Assembly: GCA_910822395.1 (NCBI GenBank)
Contig: OU365335.1
Coordinates: 62,001 to 126,000, forward strand
From: Pseudoclavibacter triregionum
GTDB taxonomy: Bacteria; Actinomycetota; Actinomycetes; Actinomycetales; Microbacteriaceae
Reading direction: 5' to 3'
DNA: 64,000 nucleotides
Shown here: positions 45,027-53,900 of the stretch, one piece after another
How positions within the stretch are numbered: position 1 is the first letter of the stretch
Layout of the letters: every line of letters begins with the position of its first letter
Notes under the pieces: generated by a model
Told to the model about the DNA's origin: nothing
Databases searched by the model: none
The model's input: the letters and a program-made list of their open reading frames with translations, nothing else
Translations under genes and position numbers: made by a program

Positions 45027-45881
45027 ATGTTCACGCACGACAACATCGATCGCATCATCGGCGCCGACGTCATCGACTCGACCGGCGACAAGGTCGGCTC
45101 GGTCGGCCAGGTCTTCCTCGACGACCAGACGAACCAGCCCTCGTGGATCACGGTCAACACGGGCCTCTTCGGCACCAAGGAGACGTTCATCCCGCTCGAC
45201 GGCGCGAACCTCGACGGCGACGTCATCCGCATCGGCCACGAGAAGGGCTTCATCAAGGACGCCCCGAACGTCGACGCCGACAACGGCCACCTCTCGCCCG
45301 CCGAAGAGCAGGAGCTCTACCGCTACTACAACCTCGAGCACGGCACCGCCGGCTACGCCGACCGCGACGTCGTCGAGGGCGACCGCACGCTCGCCGACCG
45401 CGACCGCATCGAGACGGACCGCCACGTCGAGAGCGAAGTGGACGCCACCGCCCGCGCCGAGCGCCTCAACGTCGGCACCGAGCAGGTCGAGGCCGGCCGC
45501 GCTCGCATCCGCAAGTACGTCACGACCGAGCAGCAGCAGGTCACCGTGCCGGTCCAGAAGGAGAAGCTCGTCGTCGAGCGCGAGGCCGTGGACGGCCGCC
45601 CGGTCGCCGGCGGCATCGACGCCCGCGACGGCGAGGTCATCGACGAGGAGATCACGCTCCGCGAGGAGCGCCCGGTCGTCTCGAAGGAGACCGTCGAGAC
45701 CGAGCGCGTCCGCGTCGGCAAGGAGACCGTCACCGAGAACCAGGTCGTCTCGGGCGAAGTCTCGCAGGAGCACATCGAGGTGGAGGGCGCCGAGGGCGTC
45801 CGCGACGGCATCGCCGAGGGCCGCCAGAGCCGTCTCGACGACGTCGACGGCCGCCTCGACCTGGACGGCGACGGCCGCTAG
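45027..45881 (+). CDS. PRC-barrel / DUF2382 stress-type protein
   Basis: This 284-residue protein has an N-terminal PRC-barrel (about 1-85, DNIDRIIGADVIDSTGDKVG, SVGQVFLDDQTNQPSWI) and a C-terminal DUF2382 domain (about 135-250), where phrases such as LREERPVVSKETVETERVRV repeat; this is the YsnF-type stress domain. It has no signal peptide or membrane helix. It is probably a cytoplasmic general-stress protein, as relatives are, but its biochemical role is unknown. The ATG at 45027 has a GAGAGGA ribosome site. It is a paralogue, over the barrel, of the next gene. Confidence 0.9.
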   Translation: MFTHDNIDRIIGADVIDSTGDKVGSVGQVFLDDQTNQPSWITVNTGLFGTKETFIPLDGANLDGDVIRIGHEKGFIKDAPNVDADNGHLSPAEEQELYRYYNLEHGTAGYADRDVVEGDRTLADRDRIETDRHVESEVDATARAERLNVGTEQVEAGRARIRKYVTTEQQQVTVPVQKEKLVVEREAVDGRPVAGGIDARDGEVIDEEITLREERPVVSKETVETERVRVGKETVTENQVVSGEVSQEHIEVEGAEGVRDGIAEGRQSRLDDVDGRLDLDGDGR

Positions 45882-45918
45882 GCCACCCCTCCGGTCGGCG
45901 CACGCCGCACCAGCTCGC

Positions 45919-45948
45919 GATGGCCGGGACCTTCGGGTCCCGGCCATC
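45919..45948 (+). terminator. UUCG-loop hairpin after the DUF2382 gene
   Basis: GATGGCCGGGACC, loop TTCG and GGTCCCGGCCATC form a perfect 13-bp stem with an extra-stable tetraloop, 37 bases after the stop. Confidence 0.88.
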
Positions 45949-46144
45949 GCCGTCTCCGGGGCCCTTCCGACCCAGCCCACTACCCGCATCGACGCCCGGG
46001 AATCAAGGGCCTGCCCGCTTTCACAGGCGAATAGCGGTCGGCTGTCACCGCGTCGCCACGGTTCGCGCGGCGCGGATGCCTAGCCTGAGGGCATCTCCTG
46101 CTCGCGGCCGCCGGCTCCGAGCACCACGAGGAAGGACCGACTCC

Positions 46145-48151
46145 ATGTTCACTCCCGACCAGCTCGCCGCCATCATCGGCAGCGAGGCGCTCGACCGCTC
46201 CGGCGAGAAGCTCGGCACCGTGAGCCAGCTCTACCTCGACGACCGCACGGGCGCGCCCAGCTGGGTGGACGTCCGCGGCGGCCTCCTCGGCCGCGAGGCG
46301 AGCTTCGTGCCGCTCGACGGCGCCACCTTCTCGCAGGGCGTGCTCCGCCTCGCCGTCGACAAGGCCTCGGTGAACGACGCCCCGCGCGTCGACGAGGCCG
46401 ACGGGCGTCTCACGCCCGAGATCGAGGACCTCCTCTACGCGCACTACCGCGTCGCGGGCCCGGGCCAGCAGGCCGCCCCGCAGCAGACCGTCCACGAGCG
46501 CCCCGCGAGCCTCTCGCCCGCCGCGGCCGCCGGCCTCGGCGCGGGCGCGGGCATGGTCGGCGCCGGCATGGCGGGCGCGCACCAGGGCCGCCCGCTCGAC
46601 CAGCAGGCGCCCGAGCCCTCCGAGCCCTTCCGCGACGCCGACGCCCGCCCGGTCGAGGGCTACGGCGCCCAGGCCGTCGACGAGCAGGGCGCCTTCGCGG
46701 ACGCCGGCCGCGGCGACTCCGGCACCGGCGCGACGCACGAGCAGCTCGGCCACGGCTACACGGCCGTCGACCCGACCCCCGAGCAGCTCGCCGACGAGCG
46801 CCGCGACGGCGAGCTCGTCGCCGAGGGCCGCCTCGGCGACGGCCGCGAGCACGACGGCCGCGGCTACACCTCGGTGCAGGACACGACTCCGGATGGCGTC
46901 GTCGACGGCGTCCCCGCCGCCTCCTCGTACACCGGCGCGGGCGGCTCGTACACGGGCGCCCAGACCGGCGAGCGCAACGACGGCATCGACCACACGAGCG
47001 ACGACCGCCGCTTCGACAGCGCGGGCCTCGAGGGCGAGCGCCCGGCCGAGTCGCGCGAGGACGCCGGCCTCGGCGGCGCGGCCCTCGGCGGCGCCTCGAT
47101 GGCCGCGGGCTCGGCGTACACGGGATCCGGCCAGCCCGAGCGTCCCGAGCCGGGCGCCCCGACCGGCCAGGTCGGCTTCGACGAGCACGGCCGCATGGTC
47201 GCGGGCGCGCAGCCGCGCGCGGATGGCCGCCCGCCGCACGCGCAGGGCCGCGTCCAGCCCGGCCACCTCCAGCACGGCGCCCCCGGCTTCGGCCCCGGCG
47301 ACCGCGAGCAGCACGCGCGCCCCTCGGGCCAGGTCGGCTTCGACGAGCAGGGCCGGATGGTCGCAGGCGCGCAGCCCGGCCAGGACGAGCCCCAGCGCGA
47401 GGGCGGCGAGAAGAAGCGCGGCTGGAGCCTCTTCGGCCGCAAGGACAAGGAGAAGTCGGACGAGCAGGCCGAGCAGCGCCAGGACGGCCAGCACCAGAGC
47501 CAGGTGCAGCCGGGCATGATGCCGCCGGCTGGCCCGCAGGGCCAGTTCGGGCAGCCGGGGCAGCCGGGACAGTTCGGCCAGCAGCACGGCGAGCAGGGCC
47601 AGTTCGGCCAGCCGCAGCCCGGCCCGCACTTCGGGCAGCCGCAGCCGGGGCATCCCGGGCAGTTCGGCCAGCCGGGCCAGTTCGGTCAGCCGCAGCCCGG
47701 CCAGCACGGCCAGCCGGGTCCGTTCGGTCAGCCGCAGACCGGCCAGCATGGCCAGCCGGACCAGTTCGGCCAGCCTCAGCCGGGTCAGCACCAGGGCTTC
47801 GGCGGCCAGCCCCAGCCCGGCCAGCACCAGGGCTTCGACGGCCCGTCGCAGCCCGGCCAGGACCAGTCGTTCGGTCAGCCGCAGACGCAGTTCGGCCAGC
47901 CCCAGCCGGGCCAGGCCTCCCAGTTCGGCAAGCCCCAGACGCAGTTCGGCCAGCCGCAGACCGAGTTCGGCCAGTCGCAGCCCGGCCAGCAGCAGTTCGG
48001 CCAGCCCCAGGCCCAGTTCGGCCAGCCGCAGGCCGACCTCGGCGGAGCGCAGCAGGGCGTCCTGGGCCGCCTCGACGGCGCCCGCGACGACCTCCAGGGC
48101 CGCATCGACGACGCGCAGCAGGACCTCGGCCGCGAGGGCGAGCGCTCCTAG
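46145..48151 (+). CDS. PRC-barrel protein with long FGQPQ-type low-complexity tail
   Basis: From the ATG at 46145 this is 668 residues. The first 100 form a PRC-barrel close to the preceding protein (FTPDQLAAIIGSEALDRSGE, then LGTVSQLYLDDRTGAPSW). The middle (about 100-465) is disordered, with two copies of GQVGFDE(H/Q)GRMVAGAQP and a basic patch, EKKRGWSLFGRKDKEK. Residues about 467-634 are a Gln/Gly/Pro/Phe repeat with about 14 FGQ units. A final amphipathic helix (GRLDGARDDLQGRIDDAQQD) ends the chain. There is no signal peptide. The composition is that of domains that form condensates or flexible scaffolds. The function is unknown. Confidence 0.85.
   Translation: MFTPDQLAAIIGSEALDRSGEKLGTVSQLYLDDRTGAPSWVDVRGGLLGREASFVPLDGATFSQGVLRLAVDKASVNDAPRVDEADGRLTPEIEDLLYAHYRVAGPGQQAAPQQTVHERPASLSPAAAAGLGAGAGMVGAGMAGAHQGRPLDQQAPEPSEPFRDADARPVEGYGAQAVDEQGAFADAGRGDSGTGATHEQLGHGYTAVDPTPEQLADERRDGELVAEGRLGDGREHDGRGYTSVQDTTPDGVVDGVPAASSYTGAGGSYTGAQTGERNDGIDHTSDDRRFDSAGLEGERPAESREDAGLGGAALGGASMAAGSAYTGSGQPERPEPGAPTGQVGFDEHGRMVAGAQPRADGRPPHAQGRVQPGHLQHGAPGFGPGDREQHARPSGQVGFDEQGRMVAGAQPGQDEPQREGGEKKRGWSLFGRKDKEKSDEQAEQRQDGQHQSQVQPGMMPPAGPQGQFGQPGQPGQFGQQHGEQGQFGQPQPGPHFGQPQPGHPGQFGQPGQFGQPQPGQHGQPGPFGQPQTGQHGQPDQFGQPQPGQHQGFGGQPQPGQHQGFDGPSQPGQDQSFGQPQTQFGQPQPGQASQFGKPQTQFGQPQTEFGQSQPGQQQFGQPQAQFGQPQADLGGAQQGVLGRLDGARDDLQGRIDDAQQDLGREGERS
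47543..48045 (+). repeat. Degenerate repeat region encoding FGQPQPGQ units
   Basis: About 500 bases encode an irregular array of QFGQPQPGQ-like units. The length variation between units (6-12 residues) suggests expansion by slippage or unequal exchange. Confidence 0.85.
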
Positions 48152-48171
48152 CGCGACGGAACGACGACGAG

Positions 48172-48199
48172 AGGGCGGGGCCGCGAGGTCCCGCCCTCC
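48172..48199 (+). terminator. Hairpin after the PRC-barrel/low-complexity gene
   Basis: GAGGGCGGG with CC, a GCGA loop and GG, and CCCGCCCTC lie 20 bases after the stop codon. Confidence 0.75.
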
Positions 48200-48268
48200 T
48201 CGCGTCTCCGGGCATCCGCCAGAGGACCGCCCTACGATCGAGCCATCCGCCTCGAGAACGGAGCCACC

Positions 48269-48547
48269 ATGCAGATCGGCACCCGCTGGCGCGCGGACGC
48301 GCCCGCCCCCGCGAACCTCCCCGAGGTGCTCCGCGACGCGGTCGCCGCCGCCGACGTCGCCCCGGACGGCTGGTGGACGCTCACCTGGCTCGAGGGCCGC
48401 CCCATCGCCGAGCACGACGACGGCCTCGTCCTCGCCGTCCACGCCGACGGCACGGTCGCCGCGGCCGACGATCCCGCCGACGTCGCCGAGCTCGACCACC
48501 TCGGCGAGGGCCTCGATGCGGACGACGACGAGGAGCTCTTTCCATAG
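48269..48547 (+). CDS. Small acidic hypothetical protein
   Basis: This 92-residue protein starts at ATG 48269 with a GGAG ribosome site. It is rich in Asp, Ala and Trp (WWTLTWLEGRP) and ends in the acidic run DADDDEELFP. No family is recognised and no export signal is seen. It stands between the PRC-barrel gene and the M3 peptidase gene on the same strand. Confidence 0.65.
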   Translation: MQIGTRWRADAPAPANLPEVLRDAVAAADVAPDGWWTLTWLEGRPIAEHDDGLVLAVHADGTVAAADDPADVAELDHLGEGLDADDDEELFP

Positions 48548-48630
48548 CGCCCGCGCGGCGCGGAGCGCGGGCGCAGATCATCCGCCCGCTCTGATCGGCC
48601 GTCCACCCGCGCGGCAATACGCTGTTCGCC

Positions 48631-50715
48631 ATGACCGATGCGACGACGCTTCCCGCCGAGAACCCCTTCGCCTCCCGCAGCACGCTGCCGTACGAGCTGC
48701 CGCCGTTCGCGGAGATCCGCGAGGAGCACTACCGTCCCGCGCTCGAGGCCGGCCTCGCCGCCGAGCGCGCCGAGGTCGAGGCCATCGCCTCGAACCCCGA
48801 GGCGCCGACCTTCGAGAACACGATCGTCGCCTTCGAGCAGACCGGCCAGCTCCTCCACCGCGTCACCTCGGTGCTCTATAACCTCTCCTCGAGCGACTCC
48901 TCCCCCTTCCTCGAGCAGCTCGAGGAGGAGTTCGCGCCGCGCTTCTCCGCGCACACCGACGAGACCTTCCAGGACGCCCGCCTCGCCGCCCGCGTCGAGG
49001 CCGTCGCCGCCGACCCCTCGCTCGCCGAGCGCAGCGAGGAGGACCGCCGCCTCGTCGACGAGACGCTGAAGTCGTTCAAGCGATCCGGCGCCTCGCTCGA
49101 CGACGCGACGAAGGCGCGCGTCTCCGAGATCAACGCGCGCCTGTCGAGCCTGTCGACCTCGTTCGAGCAGAACCTCCTCGCCGACACGAACGACCTCGCC
49201 CTCGTGCTCGACTCCCGCGAGGAGCTCGCGGGCCTCGCCGACGGCGAGATCGAGGCCGCCGCGGCCGCCGCGAAGGACCGAGGCCTCGACGGCAGGTTCG
49301 TCATCTCGCTCGTCCTCCCGACGAGCCAGCCGCACCTCGCCTCGCTCGAGCGCCGCGACGTCCGCGAGCGCCTCTGGAAGGCGTCCGCCGCCCGCGGCTC
49401 GCGCGGCAACCAGTGGGACAACCGCGCCATCGCGCTCGAGATGGCGCAGCTGGGCGCCGAGAAGGCGGAGCTGCTCGGCTACGCGAGCCACTCGGCCTAC
49501 ATCGCCGAGCGCGCGACCGCCGGCACGCCCGAGGCGATCCAGGAGCGCCTCACGATGCTCGCCGCGCCCGCCGCCCGCAACGCGGCTCGCGAGCAGGAGC
49601 AGCTCCAGGCGCTCGTCGACGAGGAGCAGGCCGCGAAGGGCGAGCCGAGCTTCACGCTCGAGCCCTGGGACTGGGCGTTCTATTCCGAGAAGATCCGCGC
49701 CCGCGACTACCAGGTCGACACGGCCGCCATGCGCCCATTCTTCGAGGCCGAGCGCGTGCTGCAGGACGGCGTCTTCGGCGCCGCGAGCCGCATCTACGGC
49801 ATCCGCTTCGAGGAGCGGAAGGACCTCGTCGGCTACCACCCGGAGGTGCGCGTCTTCGAGGTGACGGACGAGGACGGCTCCCCCGTCGGCCTGTACCTGC
49901 TCGACCTCTACACGCGCGACTCGAAGCGGGGCGGCGCGTGGATGAACGACTTCGTCCAGCAGAACCGGCTGGAGGGCACCCCGACCGTCGTCGTGAACAA
50001 CCTCAACGTGCCGAAGCCGCCGGCCGGCACGCCGACGCTGCTCACCTTCGACGAGGTGAACACGCTCTTCCACGAGTTCGGCCACGCCCTCCACGGCCTC
50101 TTCGCGCAGGTCACCTACCCGTCGTTCGGCGGCACGAGCGTGCCGCGCGACTTCGTCGAATTCCCGAGCCAGGTGAACGAGATGTGGATGCTCTGGCCCG
50201 AGGTCGTCGAGGCCTACGCGAAGCACGTCGAGACCGGCGAGGCGCTCCCGAAGGAGCAGATCGACCGTCTCCGCGCCGCGTCGATCTGGGGCGAGGGCTT
50301 CGCGACGAGCGAATACCTCGCGGCCGCGATCCTCGACCAGGCCTGGCACTCGCTCTCGGCCGAGGAAGCGAAGGCCGTCACCGACGTCGCCGAGTTCGAG
50401 CGCAAGGCCCTCGCCGACGCCGGCCTCGACAACCCGGCCGTGCCGACCCGCTACTCGACGCCATACTTCCAGCACATCTTCGCGGGGGGCTACAGCGCGG
50501 GCTACTACGGCTACATCTGGTCGGAGGTGCTCGACGCCGACACCGTGAAGTGGTTCGAGGAGCACGGCGGCGCGACCCGCGAGAACGGCCAGCGCTTCCG
50601 CGAGCGCCTCCTCGGCGTCGGCGGCGCGAAGGACCCGCTCGAGGCGTACCGCGACTTCCGCGGGCGCGACGCGGAGATCGAGCCGCTGCTCGAGCGGCGG
50701 GGGCTGACGGCGTAG
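48631..50715 (+). CDS. M3-family oligopeptidase (Dcp/OpdA-like)
   Basis: This 694-residue cytoplasmic zinc peptidase cuts short peptides, finishing the work of Clp-type proteases. The zinc motif HEFGH in LFHEFGHALHGLF (about 476) and the downstream Glu ligand in PRDFVEFPSQVNEMW (about 503) are intact. The helical N-terminal half and the C-terminal FAGGYSAGYYGYIWSEVLDA fit the peptidyl-dipeptidase Dcp branch. It starts at ATG 48631. No signal peptide is present. Confidence 0.93.
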   Translation: MTDATTLPAENPFASRSTLPYELPPFAEIREEHYRPALEAGLAAERAEVEAIASNPEAPTFENTIVAFEQTGQLLHRVTSVLYNLSSSDSSPFLEQLEEEFAPRFSAHTDETFQDARLAARVEAVAADPSLAERSEEDRRLVDETLKSFKRSGASLDDATKARVSEINARLSSLSTSFEQNLLADTNDLALVLDSREELAGLADGEIEAAAAAAKDRGLDGRFVISLVLPTSQPHLASLERRDVRERLWKASAARGSRGNQWDNRAIALEMAQLGAEKAELLGYASHSAYIAERATAGTPEAIQERLTMLAAPAARNAAREQEQLQALVDEEQAAKGEPSFTLEPWDWAFYSEKIRARDYQVDTAAMRPFFEAERVLQDGVFGAASRIYGIRFEERKDLVGYHPEVRVFEVTDEDGSPVGLYLLDLYTRDSKRGGAWMNDFVQQNRLEGTPTVVVNNLNVPKPPAGTPTLLTFDEVNTLFHEFGHALHGLFAQVTYPSFGGTSVPRDFVEFPSQVNEMWMLWPEVVEAYAKHVETGEALPKEQIDRLRAASIWGEGFATSEYLAAAILDQAWHSLSAEEAKAVTDVAEFERKALADAGLDNPAVPTRYSTPYFQHIFAGGYSAGYYGYIWSEVLDADTVKWFEEHGGATRENGQRFRERLLGVGGAKDPLEAYRDFRGRDAEIEPLLERRGLTA

Positions 50716-50735
50716 GCGGGCGGCAGGGTGATCGG

Positions 50736-50759
50736 GAGGGCGCGGGAGACCGCGCCCTC
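50736..50759. terminator. Bidirectional hairpin between convergent genes
   Basis: GAGGGCGCGG, loop GAGA and CCGCGCCCTC form a perfect 10-bp stem between the M3 peptidase gene and the convergent VOC gene. Confidence 0.8.
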
Positions 50760-50772
50760 CGGCGTGTCCCGG

Positions 50773-51156
50773 TCAGTCCCGGCGAATGCCCGCCTCCTCG
50801 GCTGACGCCGTGAGCACGCAGAACTCGTTGCCCTCGGGATCCGCGAGCACGGCCCATCCGCTGTCCGGCTCGCGCAGGTCGTTCACCATCGTCGCGCCGA
50901 GCCCGAGGAGCCGCTCCACCTCCTCGTCCCGCGTGCGGTCGACGGGGCGCAGGCACAGGTGCATGCGGTTCTTCACCGTCTTCGGCTCCGGGACGCGCAG
51001 AAACCCGATCCAGCGGCCGCCAGGCCCGGTGAGCCCGGCCTCGTCGTCCCCCCGATCGGCGTCCGGCGTGAAGTCGTCGAGCACCTGGGCCCACCAGGCG
51101 ACCTGCGCCTTGGGATCGCGGGCGTCGATGCAGAAGTTCGCGGTGCGACTGCTCAT
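50773..51156 (-). CDS. VOC-superfamily (glyoxalase-like) protein
   Basis: This 127-residue protein has the small beta-alpha-beta VOC fold: TANFCIDARDPKAQVAWWAQ at the start, KNRMHLCLRP in the middle, and VLADPEGNEFCVL at the end, the typical closing motif. Such proteins can be isomerases, dioxygenases or binding proteins; the substrate is unknown. A second, divergent VOC gene follows upstream on the same strand. Confidence 0.85.
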   Translation of the reverse strand: MSSRTANFCIDARDPKAQVAWWAQVLDDFTPDADRGDDEAGLTGPGGRWIGFLRVPEPKTVKNRMHLCLRPVDRTRDEEVERLLGLGATMVNDLREPDSGWAVLADPEGNEFCVLTASAEEAGIRRD

Positions 51157-51203
51157 GGTCGTCCTCTCGGTGCGGATCGGGGGCTGAGGCGCGGGAGCTC
51201 GGG

Positions 51204-51614
51204 CTACGCCACGAAGACGCAGAACGGGTGCCCCGCCGGGTCCCGGAAGACGCAGATGGCCTCCTCCGGCTCCTCGCGCCCGTCGCGGATGAGCTCGCCG
51301 CCGAGCTCGAGCGTCGCGGCGAGCGCGGCGTCGAGCGATGGCCGGTCAGGCACCGTCAAGTCGAGATGCAGCTGCATCGGCACCTCGGAGCTCGGCCACG
51401 TCGTCCGGGCGAGCTCGTCGACCTGCTGGAACGCGAGCCGCACGCCGCCCTCCCCCACGAGCACGAGCCAGCCGGCCTCGTCCGGCCCCTCGGCCGGCGG
51501 CTCGTCGCCGGGGCGGTAGGCGAGTCCCAGGAGCCGGCGGTAGAACTCGGCCAGCTCTCTGACGTCGACCGCGTCGAGCGCGGTCTGGCAGTAGGCGGGT
51601 CGCTCCACGGGCAT
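51204..51614 (-). CDS. VOC-superfamily protein
   Basis: From the ATG at 51614 this is 136 residues. Landmarks are DVRELAEFYRRLLGLAYR, then MQLHLDLTVPD with the metal-type His, and VFRDPAGHPFCVFVA at the C-terminus. It is only distantly like its neighbour. The two genes lie 47 bases apart on the same strand and may be cotranscribed. The substrate is unknown. Confidence 0.85.
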   Translation of the reverse strand: MPVERPAYCQTALDAVDVRELAEFYRRLLGLAYRPGDEPPAEGPDEAGWLVLVGEGGVRLAFQQVDELARTTWPSSEVPMQLHLDLTVPDRPSLDAALAATLELGGELIRDGREEPEEAICVFRDPAGHPFCVFVA

Positions 51615-51828
51615 GTCGGATCCTCTCGTCGCAATGCGGATGATCCGATCCTGACCGTTCGCGGCTGGAAAGCCCCGACATCGAGCGGCGGCCTGCTCGG
51701 TTCCTGACGTCTGCTTCCAGCGCCGCCCCGTCTCCGTCGGGGAGCGGCCGGCAGGTCGTCTCGCTCTGCATGCATGCCCGTAGCATGGCGTTGATACGAT
51801 CACCGGCCGCCTGTCTCGTGGAGGCATC

Positions 51829-52257
51829 TTGCTGCGCAGAACACTGCGTCAGGCGACGATCGTCGCGACGGCCGCTCTCGGCCTGCTCATCTGCGCCTGG
51901 GCGGCCGTCATCTCCTTCTCTCCCAATCCCCTCTTCCATAAGTGCGCGGATCGCGACGTCGCCGTCCTCCGCGAGGCCGACTGGCCCGACGCTCCGCCAC
52001 CGGACGCCATCCCCAAGCTCCTCCCGCTCGGCGTGCGATGCGAGTACGAGCAGTTCGACGGCAGGAGGCTCGTCACGCAGCCGACGTGGGAGGCGACGTC
52101 ATGCGCGATCGTCGGGGCCGGCTCGATGGCCGGGAGTCTGATCCTCGGCGCACGCGGAAGGCGGCGCGACGCGGCCGTCGCCCGCGCGGAGGGCCGCCCT
52201 TCCGACCCCGCGGACGCCGATCCGCCCGCGGGCGTCGACGGCCCGTCGACGAGCTGA
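51829..52257 (+). CDS. Hypothetical membrane protein
   Basis: This 142-residue protein starts at TTG 51829, four bases after a GGAGG ribosome site. Helix 1 is about residues 10-30 (ATIVATAALGLLICAWAAV). A roughly 60-residue extracytoplasmic loop with two Cys follows (KCADRD and VRCEYEQ, possibly a disulfide). Helix 2 is about 92-107 (CAIVGAGSMAGSLILG), and the tail is Arg/Asp/Pro-rich and cytoplasmic. No family is recognised. Confidence 0.65.
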   Translation: MLRRTLRQATIVATAALGLLICAWAAVISFSPNPLFHKCADRDVAVLREADWPDAPPPDAIPKLLPLGVRCEYEQFDGRRLVTQPTWEATSCAIVGAGSMAGSLILGARGRRRDAAVARAEGRPSDPADADPPAGVDGPSTS

Positions 52258-52340
52258 CCGGCCTGAGCCGTCAGCCGCCACCACCGGGCCCGCCGCGCGG
52301 CCGGTGCGGCCGGGTCGTCAGACGCGCTCCGGGGCGGCCG

Positions 52341-52973
52341 CTACTCCTTCGCCCCCGTCACCGCCAGCACGCCCCCGAGGCCGATCATCATCGCGCCGCC
52401 CGAGGTCGAGAGCGACGACATCCGCTTCGGAGAGCGCGCGAACCAGGTCCGGGCCGCGCCCGCCGCGACTGCCCAGATCGTGTCGCTCATGAGGGCGATC
52501 GCCTGGTAGACGAGGCCGAGGACGAGCATCTGCGCCCACGCGGGGCCTGCCTCGTGCGCGACGAACTGCGGCAGCACGGCGACGAAGAACGCGATCGCCT
52601 TCGGGTTCGTCGCGCCGACCACGAAGCCCTGTCGCAGGAGCTTCCACGCGGACGCGTCGGCGGGAGGCGCCTCGCCGGCGTGGTCGTGGCGGTGGCGGAT
52701 GGCCTGGATGCCGAGCCACACGAGATACGCCGCGCCCGCGAGCTTGAGCAGCGTAAACGCGACGAGCGACGCCGAGATGAGCGCGCCGACCCCGAACGCG
52801 ACCGCGACGATCGCGGGGATCGTGCCGAGCGTGTTCCCGACGACCGAGAGGATGCCGGCGCGGCGTCCGAGCGCGATCGAGCGCCCGACGACGAAGAGCA
52901 CGCTCGGCCCCGGAACCATGATGAGCAGCGCCGACGCGAGGGCGAACGCGAGCAGGGTCTCGAGCGGGATCAC
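52341..52973 (-). CDS. LysE/RhtB-family amino-acid exporter
   Basis: This 210-residue membrane protein has about six helices. The signature PGPSVLFVVGRSIALGRRAG (about 21-40) and FVVGATNPKAIAFFVAVLPQ (about 119-138) are typical of LysE/RhtB exporters, which move amino acids such as homoserine, threonine or lysine outward. The start is GTG 52973. It is not clearly in an operon. The substrate is not determined. Confidence 0.9.
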   Translation of the reverse strand: MIPLETLLAFALASALLIMVPGPSVLFVVGRSIALGRRAGILSVVGNTLGTIPAIVAVAFGVGALISASLVAFTLLKLAGAAYLVWLGIQAIRHRHDHAGEAPPADASAWKLLRQGFVVGATNPKAIAFFVAVLPQFVAHEAGPAWAQMLVLGLVYQAIALMSDTIWAVAAGAARTWFARSPKRMSSLSTSGGAMMIGLGGVLAVTGAKE

Positions 52974-53005
52974 AAGGGCAGGCTAGCGGCCCACCGGCAT
53001 CGAGA

Positions 53006-53749
53006 TCATGCTCGCTCCGGATCGGAGCCAGCCCCTGCACCGGAGCCGGCGGCAGTGCGGGCATCGAATCCGGAGCCGGCCGCTGACACGCCATCGGACG
53101 CGCCGCCGTCCTCGCGATCCCCGCCGCCCAGTCCCTCCCATTCGCCCGGCGCGAAGAAGCCCGTGCCGAGCTCGGCGGTGCGCGTCATGATGACCTCGAA
53201 GACGTCGATCTGGAGCGGGAAGGGTCCGAGCACATCGAAGTCGGCCTCCACGAGACCCAGTCGGCGGTGGACGGGCAGCAGCTGCAGGCGCCCCTCGGCA
53301 TCGTACATGGGCTCGCCGCCATTCCATCGGGCGAGACGGCGCAGCGCTCCCGTCGGCGAGCGGCCCTCGGGGATCTCCGTTCGGACGGCTGCCGTCACGC
53401 GGACTCGCGTGGCGACGTAGGCCACGCCGTCGGGGAACTCCTCGTCGGGTTCGAGCTCGCCGAGCGGCTGCGCGAGGTACACCGTCGAGCCGCCCCACTC
53501 GCCCTGGGGATGCGCCGCGAGATCGATCGCGAGGTCGAGGTCGCTGGTGAGCCAAAGGTCGCAATCCCCCTCGACGAGGTCGTCGAGGGCGCCCTCGCTG
53601 AGGTGGGCGAGAAGGATCTCCCAGTCATCGGTCCAGACGCGGGGCGGCAGCAGATCGCCCGGCTGCAGGCCATCCGGCCCCGGGAAGTAGAGGCTGAGCG
53701 GGGCACGCCGCGCGGGCTTGCCGCGGCGGCCGGGGCGCTTTCGGGTCAT
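53006..53749 (-). CDS. Hypothetical protein with basic N-terminus and disordered Gly/Ala tail
   Basis: About 247 residues from the ATG at 53749; GTG starts a few codons upstream are also possible. The first 17 residues are strongly basic (MTRKRPGRRGKPARRA). A folded-looking region follows to about 200, with no recognised motif, and the last 50 residues are Gly/Ala/Ser-rich and likely disordered. It has no membrane helix. It is divergent from the metallo-hydrolase gene, with 151 bases between. Confidence 0.65.
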   Translation of the reverse strand: MTRKRPGRRGKPARRAPLSLYFPGPDGLQPGDLLPPRVWTDDWEILLAHLSEGALDDLVEGDCDLWLTSDLDLAIDLAAHPQGEWGGSTVYLAQPLGELEPDEEFPDGVAYVATRVRVTAAVRTEIPEGRSPTGALRRLARWNGGEPMYDAEGRLQLLPVHRRLGLVEADFDVLGPFPLQIDVFEVIMTRTAELGTGFFAPGEWEGLGGGDREDGGASDGVSAAGSGFDARTAAGSGAGAGSDPERA

Positions 53750-53900
53750 CGCGCCCACCTCCGCCACGGTGCGTCGCCGTCGGCGAAGCTCGCGGAGCCG
53801 CCGTTCCAGAAGAGGGTCGTCGTCATTCCCCCATCCTCGCAGGTGCCGCCGACATCGCCGCCCTCGGCCCACGTTCACCGTCGCCCGCTTCCATAGCCAC

